Source of the DNA: Globodera rostochiensis
Lineage: Eukaryota; Nematoda; Chromadorea; Rhabditida; Heteroderidae
DNA: 64,000 nucleotides
NCBI GenBank assembly: GCA_018350325.1
Contig: JAEVLN010000038.1
Coordinates: forward strand, 186,001-250,000
Direction of reading: 5' to 3'
Shown here in pieces: positions 11,798 through 23,428 of this stretch (position 1 is the first letter of the stretch; each line of letters begins with the position of its first letter). The notes below the pieces were generated by a model, which worked only from the letters and a program-made list of their open reading frames with translations, did no database searches and was not told where the DNA came from. The position numbers were made by a program, and so were the translations under genes.

Positions 11798-14700
11798 CTA
11801 GCTAGGCTTAGCCGCCGCCTCTCCACTGCCATTGGGCTGCTTCTTCTGCTGCTGTTGTTGCTGATCGATCGGTGCGGCGAGGAAAAGCGCTAGATAAATG
11901 GAAAGATCGAATAATAATTTTTGATCAAAAAGAGGGGGGGGGGTCGTGGATGTACGGTTTCGGACCAGAGTGTTGTAGCGGCTTACCCGACCCGACCCGA
12001 AACCCGGGTAACCGACAAGAAGTTTTTTCGGCATGTCCGAACCGGGAGGGGAGGGGGGGGGGGAATGGTGTAAAATTCGGGAAAATTTCTCCCAATTCAC
12101 CCACCCACCCACCCACCGTGATTGTCGGCGATTGACACGCCCAACACGCGGAAGCCGTCCAGATGCGCGGAAGTGATCAGACGCGGCTTGGACACAACCT
12201 TTTCGTCGTCCTCATCCTTGATGCCCAGCCCGAGTTGGCCCACCGTGTCGCAGCCAAACCCAAACACTTTGCCTGCAAAGCAAACAAAAAAATGTTTTTC
12301 AATAAAATAAGTATCAAAAAGTGATCTCATTTTTAGTTGCGGTATATGGAAAATAAAAATCCAGAAATTTTAGATTCCCGGAAATTCACCATCGTCCGTC
12401 CAAAATATGGAAGCGCCCAGCGTGGCGTCCACACCCGCCACGTTGACCCCCTCCGGCAGCGGGATGTGCTGCAGTGTGTCATAACGCCAGTGCTCCTCGT
12501 CATGATTACCCTTAACCAAATTGATCTTCTGAACCAAAACTGATTAAATCCATCCCCCAAAAATCAGAGACAATCAAGCTAACATCCTTCAAAAAAATTG
12601 ACTAAATTTTGATTAATTCATCTAAAAATTACTAGTATAATAAATTCCGATCAAACTGATCAAATTCAAGCCAAAAAATTAAAATAAATTTTGATTAAAC
12701 TGATCACCCCGAAAAACTAAGCAAAAATCAATCCCGATGCAAACTGATTAAAAATCAAACAATAATTAGAGAATCAATCAATCGAATTATGAATTCCCAA
12801 TGTCGCACCTCCCAAGTGTCCATCCCGAGCGCGTTGTCCGTGTTCTTGCCAATTCCATAAATTTGGCCGTCCGCTGTTCGACCAATGACATGCTGAACGC
12901 CGGCCATATGAGTCCACTGCTTGTCGGCAGGAAACGCAGCAGCACAAGTGAGCAGTGCGACTTTATTAGACTCCTCCTGGCCCGGCGATTTCCGTTTAGG
13001 CCCATCATCTTCACAAAATGCGGTGAAAATTTAAAAAATTTCCAAAAAAAAAATTGCCATTTTTTCATTGTTATTGTACTACACTATACTAATACAGTAC
13101 CATCGTCGCTGGTGCCAACAGATTTCCTGGCCACGACACCGAGCTGGCCAAAATTGTTGAGGCCGCACACAAACAGACGCCCGTCCTCCGCACGGCACAT
13201 GGTCCAAAAGCCGCGTGCCCAAATGTTCACAAAACGCACAAACTGCTTGTGCTCCAACACGCGCAACGTCAACGAGGCGCCCGATTCGTCCACCATGTAC
13301 CCTGAAGGCAGGGAAGAGATTGATGTTCCGGTTCATATTCCGCGATTATTTTGGGATGTTCCACATTTTGAATCCGTTTTTTGATACTGAAAGAATATGG
13401 CAAATGGCACAACATCCCCGGTGTACACGACCCCTCCACACATTGGACACGCCTCGTTCGTCCAACCACGTATAGTAAATACCCCAAAACAACAGAAACA
13501 ATTTTCAAATAAGCAAAAAAATTCGTGACATTTAGACAATGTCGGGGTGGGTGGTGCAGAAACTCCAGTATTCATAAAATTCAAAAAAAAAAAGAAAAGA
13601 AAATGATTTTTTTTTTAATGACACTCACTTGCGCGAATGTGTTCAGTGCGTACGGAGCGGCCCAGCTGACCCATGGAGCCTTCGCCGAATGTCAGAATTT
13701 GGCCGTCGTTGGAGAGCATCGCCAGGTGGTTTTCGCCGGCAGCGACCTGAAATAAATTAATTCAAAAATCACAACAATTAAATTCATAAAATTCAACAAA
13801 GACGCTGGACAAACTTTTTTTATTGGGACACCAAAAATTGGGTAATTCAATTTTCACAAAAAAAAAAATTGCACATTTTTTCGCTCAAATTGCGCGTTTG
13901 GTGCCATAATTTGGGGTAAATTTTGCACAATTTTATAAGTTTGCATAACATTTGGTTAAATTTTGCCAAAAACCTTGACGATGTGCCATTTCTGTTTGTT
14001 CTTGTGCCTCATCACCACCACCGGCCTTTTCTGTATGTCGGTCAGCGTCTCATGCACATTCACTTCCCCTTGGGTATCCTAAAAAAGGAGTAAATTTTGT
14101 TCAACATTTAACTGACAGTTTTTTGTTGGGAAATTTTGAAAAATTTTCAAAAAAAAAAAACTTGCCCTCAAGTTTCCCCACGCGATGACACTGCCCTTGT
14201 CGGTGAGCGCCGCGGAGACTGCAAATTTTATTTTAAATATTTGACCATTTCATTACAAAAAAACGAAAGCAAAATCTTTATTTTTTTTATACAAAAATTT
14301 TTTTTTTTGTTTAAATCTAAAATTTTTCAATAAAAATTACACGACGCTCCGGCAGTGATTTGCACAATTTTGCCAAGCCGTTGGATGTCCGATGTGAACA
14401 CAATTTCGCTGAATGTGTCCGTGATGCCTTCCGGCTCGAGATCCTGCACGGGCACTGTGCCCTTTTCGTTGATGCCACAACTGAAAGTTTGAAAGAACTT
14501 CCACACAACAAGAAGCACTCGGGGGGACTCTCAAATATTTCCAAAATTTGTTGGGGTTTTTTTTGTTGCCAATTTTTCCGAAAAAAAGACATGCGGGCAA
14601 TCAATTTATATCAGAGCAGTGTCTGATAATTAGTGGAACTCATTAATATACTTTTTTTTTGTTGCTGTTTTTTCATACAACAAAAAGTGTTTAGAAAGGA

Positions 14701-15485
14701 ATCAATTTGTTATGAATAATTGTCTGAAAAAAACATGGTAAAAATTTGCTGATTACGTCTGCCCGCCACGCCAACCCCCGGGGGCCTCGAGACATTTTTG
14801 GACGGTCTAACTGAATTGTGCGAGCGCCAACTACCTGAACACCCGCCCATCTGTGGTCAACACAAGCGAATGCACTCCGCCAGCAGCAACCTATCAATTT
14901 TTATAGATAAATAATTAGCAAAATTTTTAGCCATTTTTAAACAAATCATTGAAAATTCTTTTTTTTCTTCAAAATTCCGTTTTTCAGGAATATATGTACA
15001 AGTGGGTTAGTGGGTTTTAATTGATTAAACCTGCACAAATGCCATGTCGCTGGGAAATGTGCCGACGGCACGCGGCTTCTTCGTCGTGTTCCGATTCGGA
15101 TGGCCTAACTGTTCGCCTTCGCCGCAGCTCAACACTCGCGTGCCGACTGCTGTTGGCCGAAACTGCTCAATGGACAACGGCACAAACACTTTACGTGCCA
15201 CTAAAAAAAAATAATTTTTAAAGGACTTTTTTCAAGGATAAATAATGAATTAAAGGCATACACAAGAGCACGATTTAGATCCTTTACGTTAAACAAATCA
15301 GAAAAAACACTGTAATTTTAATCCATCAAAGAAAAGTTCGTTTTTTGATTCGAGTGAGAAAAATCGGTCTAAAAATTGGATTAATTCGAATAAAATTTTT
15401 AACCCGATCTGGCTGAAGTTGATGTTCTTTTATCGGGGACCTCTTCTGACTTCCGTTTCCTCCCACGCTTGGCAGGTGTGCCCAT
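11798..15485 (-). CDS. ran-3: RCC1 homologue (Ran guanine nucleotide exchange factor)
   Basis: RCC1 loads GTP on Ran at chromatin. Twelve exons close in phase to 503 codons plus stop: 15485-15404, 15200-15031, 14890-14835, 14480-14341, 14218-14166, 14078-13974, 13746-13629, 13301-13101, 13008-12809, 12528-12390, 12272-12117, 11889-11798. A basic N-tail ([15 protein letters not shown]) precedes seven-blade propeller repeats, seen as [67 protein letters not shown] and [17 protein letters not shown]. These follow human RCC1 blade by blade. An acidic/basic insert ([12 protein letters not shown]) interrupts one blade, and the protein ends in a Gln-rich tail after NHALFLAAP. Intron 5 has a GC donor (AGG|GCAAGT at 14166/14165). 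The start is the first ATG of the basic exon; the weakest junction is its GTTAAA donor. Human RCC1 is 421 aa, so this one is somewhat long. Confidence 0.93.
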
Positions 15486-15964
15486 CGAATTGTTTTTTTT
15501 GAAGTGTAAAAGTTCCAATTTAGCCTACTTTTGAACAGCTTAAAAAGATTGAATTTCCATGAAAATGATTTATATAAATAAAATAATGGAATTCGACAAG
15601 CTTTTGCACTTAAAAATCGACGAAGAGTAAACAGAAAAATCCAAAGCGACCTACAACATTTTTTTAAGGAAATTTGGCGTTTTGTTAGAAAAAATTTTAA
15701 ACAAAATTGCAAATATCCTTGATCTCAGGACGAGTTGTGATCTGTTATGTCGAATGTAAACCACTTGGGTTTTGTTAATTGGAAGATCTCTCTCTCTCTG
15801 ATCATTGTGTGCTTTTTATTTTGTGTGTTATGTAAATGTCAGTAATATGAAATTTGGAGTTTGAGAGAGTGAAAGTGGGCCAAAAATGTGACCGGGACTC
15901 AAAAGGAATAAAGGTTACTATCAATAAAATTTATTATTAAATGGCAAAACTAATACATATGACC

Positions 15965-16115
15965 AGGCGTGTGCACGGACATCCGGATATCCGCGGATAT
16001 ATCCGGATACGGGCGGATAACGGATATGGAATTTCGGAAAGTCACGGATACGGACGGATATGAAAAATCCACTTATCCGGATATATCCGCTGTATATCCG
16101 TGCACACCCCTGCTG
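15965..16115. mobile_element. hAT-like MITE with 8-bp target-site duplication
   Basis: A 151-bp palindromic element rich in CGGATATCC. It starts CAGGCGTGTGCACGGA and ends TCCGTGCACACCCCTGCTG, so the termini are inverted repeats of the CAGGGGTGTGCA type common in hAT elements. It is flanked by the direct repeat CATATGAC (15957-15964 and 16116-16123). There is no coding capacity. Confidence 0.8.
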
Positions 16116-16273
16116 CATATGACTGATTCGCTTTTCATCTGCAAGGGCGGGAATGTCGAGGGGATCTTCGGGGACAGAAATGTTGGGGTTGGGGTGCCCC
16201 CCCCCCAAAATGTCAGGACTCAAATCCTACATTGGAACACCGGTCATTCATTGCCCAATTTTATGACAAATGA

Positions 16274-18031
16274 TCAGATCATAATGCCGATCACATTGTT
16301 CCGATTCCACGCCTCCGATGCCTCCTGCTCCCACTTGGCCCATTGCTTCTCATCCCGATCAATTGGACTCCGCTTCACCAGGCACTGATTATTGTCCACA
16401 TACCCAAAGGTCAATTGCTCACGCGTTCGTTCATTCACAAATAATGCAAATTGAATGTGGTCATAGCAAAATGCAGGGGAATTGTGCGCATCCGAATGAT
16501 AAAGCTGACAGAAGAGGAGGCAAACAAAAATTTCTATAAAACTATTAATTCTAAATTGAATCCAGAATGTTAACATTTGGCCAGCAGTGGGAGGTTATTT
16601 TTGTACCAATCGTATACATGTTTAGACCTTTAGAGCTAATATTCAGGGAGCTACCTAAATTGATCGTATAAGAAAAGTTCAAAAAGCTAAATTTGTTTTT
16701 TGTAATTTTCAATTATTACTTTATTGAAACGGATATAAGATATATAAAATCTACTATTCAAAGCTTTCGATTTGTACCAAAATTGTTTTGTTTGGTTGGT
16801 TGTACGAGGAGCTATATTGTTTCAGTTTTTTGGGCAACACAATTTTAGCACAGAGTCACTCTTGAAGTAATTCAAATTTTTGACTACGGTAGAATTGGTC
16901 CAAACATTTTTAAAATGTCAAAATGCTGCGGCTTTAACACTCACAAAGTATTGATTTAAAATATGGGGCCTTAAAAGACGTCCGACTACCACCAACCACC
17001 TGCTTGAGCTCGTCCAACTTCACCGCCAACATTTGTTCGGCCAATACGAAACATTGCAACAATTTTGGTCGCCCATCCGCGCGCGGTGTGTGCAACCATT
17101 TGGACAGGGCACTTTGGTCCATTGCTTCTCGCTGTCCTCGGCGGTTGTGCCGGGCAACAATTTGAACGAATCGATCCATCGGAGTCCGGCACAGTCGTGC
17201 AGAACGGTGGGCGATATGTAATAACGCAAAGGGCTAAGACTGGTGTAACCGAAGTGCAGGCCGCTGATGCTGTTCGTGTTGAGCAGCGGCCAAATGTCGT
17301 GGGCCATGGCGCGCCAACTTTGAATTTGATTGGAAATGGTCAATATCAGTGTGAAGTCCGTCTCGAGAATGTGCTGAATGTGATGAAGAAAGGCGATAAC
17401 AGTGTCGTCAACATGATTAAAAATGGGTCTCATTGAAAGTTGTCTCACGGCTTTTTTTTGGTGCCTGATTGGGCCTCTTCAAGCGTTTAAAAAATTTTAG
17501 AATTTTTATTCTGGATGTAAAAATTGTGATCGACGAAACCCTCGAATTTTGTCCCAAAAATGTCGTTTTCGGTCCAGTCAGTCATGCCACACTTTCAATC
17601 AAACAATTCCGGGTTTTGCAAAATGCCATTCTCTATATGCGCGTTGAGATTATCTGGCAAAATCACTTGATGAATATGCGTTCGAAGCCAATGATATTGT
17701 CAGGCGACGCTCGTTGTGGAAATGGCAATTGAATGAAGTTGCCGTATTCGTTTTTCTTGAAAAGTTCGGCGGCGTCAGTGCCGTCCTCGGAGCTTCTGAT
17801 CTCCAACCAGCCTAATGTCCATTTCCGGTTGTCCCCGAAATGTTTGTCCACCAAAGCGTTAAATCGGCAAGAAATCAGAGCAATTTTCAGCCCAAGCTCA
17901 GCGTGTCCAAGGCATCGGAAGATGTTCAGCAAAACTTCGGCACAAATAAAGCTGAACACAAATAATGCCAAGAATTGGCTTTTTGTTGGGTTTGGCTCCC
18001 ATGGCGCTGCTAATATTCGCCCCAGCACCAA
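16274..18031 (-). pseudogene. F-box-like family gene A, probably disrupted
   Basis: Read on the minus strand, an F-box-like segment (FICAEVLLNIFRCLGHAELG, ALISCRFNALVD) leads to IIGFERIFIK at 17667. A roughly 240-bp intron then joins PIFNHVDDTVIAFL at 17428. The next exon continues to AEDSEKQW, where the frame changes: the family motif KWLHTPRADGRPK sits one frame over (about 17130-17100), implying a one-base indel. A last exon (about 16530-16274) carries the usual end, RTREQLTFGYVDNNQCLVK and DEKQWAKWEQEA. No ATG opens the first exon in frame. The parts are in family order, so this is one gene, decayed or affected by a sequence error. I know the family from cyst nematode gene sets; its substrates are unknown. 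Confidence 0.65.
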
Positions 18032-18686
18032 AATCTCATTGCTTTTCTTGTGAGTAGAATCAAAAGTTCAACAAACCACGAGCATCTAATTGGTATCGAT
18101 TTTGTTTGGATTTACTTAATTAACGATTTGTCTAATTGCTTATTAAACGACTAAAGAACACATCCACCCCACAATTAGCCCAACCTACGCAAGACCGCGA
18201 CCCAAAAACGTTGCTCAAAAATTCAGTTTTTAAAGTAAAACTCACATTGTTGCCGACTGTCGTTTGCATTTCTTTTCGGGCGGTGGCATTTGCAATTTTT
18301 TGTCCAAAATTTTAATTATAATAAACTAACAAAGAAGTGACTTCTTGAATCAATTAACAAATAAATAAATACATAAGGGTCCATGCTCTCCCGGCAATTG
18401 GGACAATTACCAAATTGTTTTTAAGCGATGGCGCTCGCTTTTTATTGAAAAATCGGTTATCATTTGGAAAGATCAGAAATTATGATTTCCCTCCAGTTCC
18501 ATTCGTTGCGCACACATTCAATCGATTTTGCTCAATTAGGACTTTTTTTTTGCAAAAAAAACCCGTAATTAAATCCCGTTTTTAACAAAAAAAAAATTTT
18601 GCTTCACATTTTTGTACTGAAGAAAATAGCACAACAACACAAAATTGATTTTAAAGAAACAATTCCTCCATTTTTTGTTCTCAATG

Positions 18687-20085
18687 CTACATATCATCAA
18701 AAGAATTAATTTTGAGAACATTGTTCCAATTCTCCACCAATGCTTCTCGCTCCCATTCCGTCCATTGTTGCTCATCTCGCACAATTGGACTTCGTTGAAT
18801 CAGGCAAATAGCCATCAACCAAAAACCGCTAACATGGCGAAGTGTGAGCCGTTCACGGGTCCGTCCATTTTGCAATTCGAACGGTTCAACATCAACAACA
18901 GAAACACCCCAAAGCTCCGCAACAATGAGAAAGCCGACAGAAGTGGTGGCATTGAGAAATGCCTAAAATAAATTTAAAAAATAATTGAACTTTTTAAAAC
19001 AAATTAAGCTGCTTGGCTTTTTTTTAAAATGATTTTTCTCATTTATAGTAGAGCCTTTCAAACGGCATCTTGTTTGTCTGATTTGATTTGGTTGAGTTTA
19101 AAAATTGCGGGAACTTATGAATTTCAAAAATTTGGACGGGAATTTCCGCAATTAATCGATTTCATTTCCAGCAACATAAATAAAAAGAAAAATGACCGCT
19201 TTAAGCGCTTCCAACTCGGCCACATTGCTGAGTCGACAGTCACACACTTTCGGACGTCCGTCCCCCCGGGGGGTGTGCAGCCATTGGGCCAACGCTTGGC
19301 CACCGGATGCTCCGTCAGCGTCATCGGCCGGGAACCCGGGGAAGAGAAGAATTGCATATTAAATTAATATTTTTAATTTAATTACTGATTTATGGAAAGA
19401 TGTAGTAAGTTTCAATCAAATAAATTCCATGTTTTCTATCAGAAATGTAGAATGAAATTCATTTTAGCATAATATTTGCTATTTTTTTGAGAGAGGGGGG
19501 GGGTGTATTTTTTTGATGGGGCCTTTCTTCAAGAATGTCTTCTTGATTTTAATTATAAAAAAGTTAAAATAACGTAACGAATTTGTTCAGGAATTTGCCA
19601 AATATCAGGGCCCGGTCTGTCCGATCTCTACTTACAGTAACATTCGGAAGCTCTGCCTCATTAAAAACATTGCCAAAAAACAATTCAGCATAATCCCATT
19701 TCGCATTTCGCAGCGGGTGATCCGGCAGTGGTTGACTCGACAGTGAATTCAAAATAAATGTTTCGAACTTTTTAAACATTTCGAAATTTTCAACTTCTAT
19801 AATCTGTTTTGCCAAAAGGGCTTGCCTCGAAAGTTACAGACTTTTCAATTCGAATTTTTTACTTTTTCATTTTATATATTTTGTTACGTGGGTCAAAATG
19901 CCTAAAAATAAGAATTTTGGGCATTTTTTAACAGTGGTGACAATCACCGCGCCAGTGCCGTCATCTGCATGTTTGGCGAATTCAATTTTTTGTCCATTTC
20001 CTCCACTAAAATTTGTGTCCGCCAAAGCATCAAATCGATCGGAGAGCAATGCCAATTTCGGCGCGCAATTTGGCCGGTAGAATTT
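18687..20085 (-). pseudogene. F-box-like family gene B, truncated
   Basis: Three family segments occur in order on the minus strand: the end of the F-box-like domain (KLALLSDRFDALADTNF, about 20067-20000), the middle motif (GGQALAQWLHTPRGDGRPK, about 19310-19250) and the C-terminus (LQNGRTRERLTLRHVSGFW then DEQQWTEWEREAL, 18875-18687). The domain start is missing; upstream sequence breaks into a poly-C run at about 20098. An open stretch at 19815-19564 (ETFILNSLSSQPLPDHPL) lies between and may be an extra exon. Introns were not resolved, so some of the apparent breaks may be splicing. Confidence 0.55.
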
Positions 20086-21159
20086 TAAGTCAATTGCCCC
20101 CCCCCCCCCGAAACCCCAAGGCCTGGCTGATCAGTGATCACGCTTTTGCACCAAAGTCAATAAAATTTCAAAAAAACACGAGGAAATTAGATAGTTTGGA
20201 TTTGGGGATGAGCGGATGATTCATCCATTCAATGATCCCCCCACCCCATATGTTCATTGTTCACTCTCTCACAATTACCCTCGTTACCCTCGCCATTCTT
20301 CCCCCCCCCCCCCCCCTCCACCCTCCACCGATGGCAGATGATCTGAACGTGGTCGTCGTCTTTCATCCATTTCCACATTGTGATGAAACGTCTGCTGAAT
20401 TTTTTTGAAGGGCCTTCGTTGGAATTGGAATGCGTGTGCCCCCCCCCCCTATTTGATCAAAGCAATAAAATTCTAAAAATAATTTTCTCCTTTAGAAACA
20501 TTTGATCATACCATTGGGTCGATCCATAATTTTTGAGCAAAAAAAAGTGACTGACTTAAAAATTCAAATGGAAAATCGTTCAAAATTTTTCAAAGAAAAA
20601 TTTGAATGCTTTTGTTATGATGGGGGCCATTTTTAGGTCCATGTCAACCCCCGTTTTGTCGAGAAATGTCCATTTGTACTGTGCAAATCATTAGACAAGC
20701 CATTAACGTTTGTTTTTGTTAATTTGCTCATTATTAATTAATTGCCTCCCCTCATATGTACACACATATTATGTTCAAAATGTGTAAATGTCACCATTTG
20801 GCGTAAAAATGCACTCAACGGACGACCTACAAAAGAAAATGGGGGGCAATAAGTGAGTGAGTGAATGGACTGACTCATCGTCCCGCCATTAGATTTATGT
20901 GGGCATAAACGAACGAACAAAACGACGACGACGACGACGACGACGAGACCTCGGGATCTGGGAAGGGTGGACGACAGCTCGGGCAACAAATTTTTTTTTC
21001 TCGGAAATTTTCGGGTACAAAAACTCCGTTTTCATCTTCCATTTATCGGACTCCCCATTTTAGTGCAAGGCGATGAGTGGAGTGGTTCTCGGTGGGTGAC
21101 TGATTTTTATGAGCGATTGGTCGACTCATCCCCCCCCCCTCTTAGGAAAATTGTTTTGA
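20086..21159. other. non-coding interval
   Basis: Only homopolymer C runs (20098, 20302, 20442, 21131), A/T-rich DNA and a short (ACG)n array at about 20922-20945. No gene seen. Confidence 0.6.
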
Positions 21160-23428
21160 AACCGGGATTCTTAGGAAAGAACCGGGATTCTTGGGAAAGA
21201 ACCGGGATTTCTGGGAAAGAACCGGGATTTCTGGGAAAGAACCGGGATTCTTGGGAAAGAACCGGGATTTCTGGGAAAGAACCGGAATTCGGAAAGAACC
21301 GGGAGGGAAAGAACCGGAATTCTTAGGAAAGAACCGGGATTCTTGGGAAAGAACCGGGATTTCTGGGAAAGAACCGGAATTCTTGGGAAAGAACCGGGAT
21401 TCCTGGGAAAGAACCGGAATTCTTGGGAAAGAACCGGAATTCTTGGGAAAGAACCGGAATTCTTGGGAAAGAACCGAAAGTCGGAAAGAACCGGGAGGGA
21501 AAGAACCGGAATTCTTGTGAAAGAACCGGAATTCTTGGGAAAGAACCGGGATTCCTGGGAAAGAACCGGAATTCTTGGAAAAGAACCGGAATTCTTGGGA
21601 AAGAACCGGAATTCTTGGGAAAGAACCGGAATTCTTGTGAAAGAACCGGAATTCTTGGGAAAGAACCGGAATTCTTGGGAAAGAACCGGAATTCTTGTGA
21701 AAGAACCGGAATTCTTGTGAAAGAACCGGAATTCTTGGAAAAGAACCGGAATTCTTGTGAAAGAACCGGAATTCTTGGAAGAACCGGAATTCTTGGAAAA
21801 GAAGCGGGATTCTTGGAAAAGAAGCGGGATTCTTGGGAAAGAACCGGGATTCTTGGGAAAGACTGGGATTCTTGGAAAATAACCGGAATTCTTGGAAAAG
21901 AACCGAAAGTCGGAAAGAACCGGGAGGGAAAGAACCGGAATTCTTGTGAAAGAACCGGAATTCTTGGAAAAGAACCGGGATTCTTGGGAAAGACTGGGAT
22001 TCTTGGAAAAGAACCGGAATTCTTGTGAAAGAACCGGAATTCTTGTGAAAGAACCGGAATTCTTGGAAAAGAACCGGAATTCTTGTGAAAGAACCGGAAT
22101 TCTTGGAAGAACCGGAATTCTTGGAAAAGAAGCGGGATTCTTGGAAAAGAAGCGGGATTCTTGGGAAAGAACCGGGATTCTTGGGAAAGACTGGGATTCT
22201 TGGAAAATAACCGGAATTCTTGGAAAAGAACCGGAATTCTTGTGAAAGAACCGGAATTCTTGGAAAAGAACCGGAATTCTTGTGAAAGAACCGGAATTCT
22301 TGGAAGAACCGGAATTCTTGGAAAAGAAGCGGGATTCTTGGAAAAGAAGCGGGATTCTTGGGGAAGAACCGGGATTCTTGGGAAAGACTGGGATTCTTGG
22401 AAAATAACCGGAATTCTTGGAAAAGAACCGGAATTCTTGTGAAAGAACCGGAATTCTTGGAAAAGAACCGAGAGGGAAAGAACCGGAATTCTTGTGAAAG
22501 AACCGGAATTCTTGGAAAAGAAGCGGGATTCTTGGAAAAGAAGCGGGATTCTTGGGAAAGAACCGGGATTCTTGGGAAAGACTGGGATTCTTGGAAAATA
22601 ACCGGAATTCTTGTGAAAGAACCGGAATTCTTGGAAAAGAAGCGGGATTCTTGGAAAAGAAGCGGGATTCTTGGGAAAGACTGGGATTCTTGGAAAATAA
22701 CCGGAATTCTTGTGAAAGAACCGGAATTCTTGGAAAAGAAGCGGGATTCTTGGAAAAGAACCGGGATTCTTGGGAAAGAACCGAAAGTCGGAAAGAACCG
22801 GGAGGGAAAGAACCGGAATTCTTGTGAAAGAACCGGAATTCTTGGAAAAGAACCGGGATTCTTGGGAAAGACTGGGATTCTTGGAAAAGAACCGGAATTC
22901 TTGTGAAAGAACCGGAATTCTTGTGAAAGAACCGGAATTCTTGGAAAAGAACCGGAATTCTTGTGAAAGAACCGGAATTCTTGGAAGAACCGGAATTCTT
23001 GGAAAAGAAGCGGGATTCTTGGAAAAGAAGCGGGATTCTTGGGAAAGAACCGGGATTCTTGGGAAAGACTGGGATTCTTGGAAAATAACCGGAATTCTTG
23101 GAAAAGAACCGGAATTCTTGTGAAAGAACCGGAATTCTTGGAAAAGAACCGGAATTCTTGTGAAAGAACCGGAATTCTTGGAAGAACCGGAATTCTTGGA
23201 AAAGAAGCGGGATTCTTGGAAAAGAAGCGGGATTCTTGGGGAAGAACCGGGATTCTTGGGAAAGACTGGGATTCTTGGAAAATAACCGGAATTCTTGGAA
23301 AAGAACCGGAATTCTTGTGAAAGAACCGGAATTCTTGGAAAAGAACCGAGAGGGAAAGAACCGGAATTCTTGTGAAAGAACCGGAATTCTTGGAAAAGAA
23401 CCGGGATTCTTGTGAAAGAACCGGGATT
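21160..23428. repeat. 20-bp minisatellite array with 878-bp higher-order repeat
   Basis: Over 100 variants of the unit GAACCGGGATTCTTGGGAAA (common variant GGAATTC instead of GGGATTC) run without interruption. The segment at about 21892-22480 recurs essentially unchanged 878 bases later (22770-23358), and sub-blocks of about 195-197 bp recur inside it. Because 20 is not a multiple of 3 and no phase of the unit contains a minus-strand stop, a 798-codon minus-strand frame (23567-21171) crosses the whole array; several plus-strand frames are open as well. I do not call these genes: there are no splice signals, no non-repeat domain, and the peptide is only the three phases of the unit. Confidence 0.9.
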
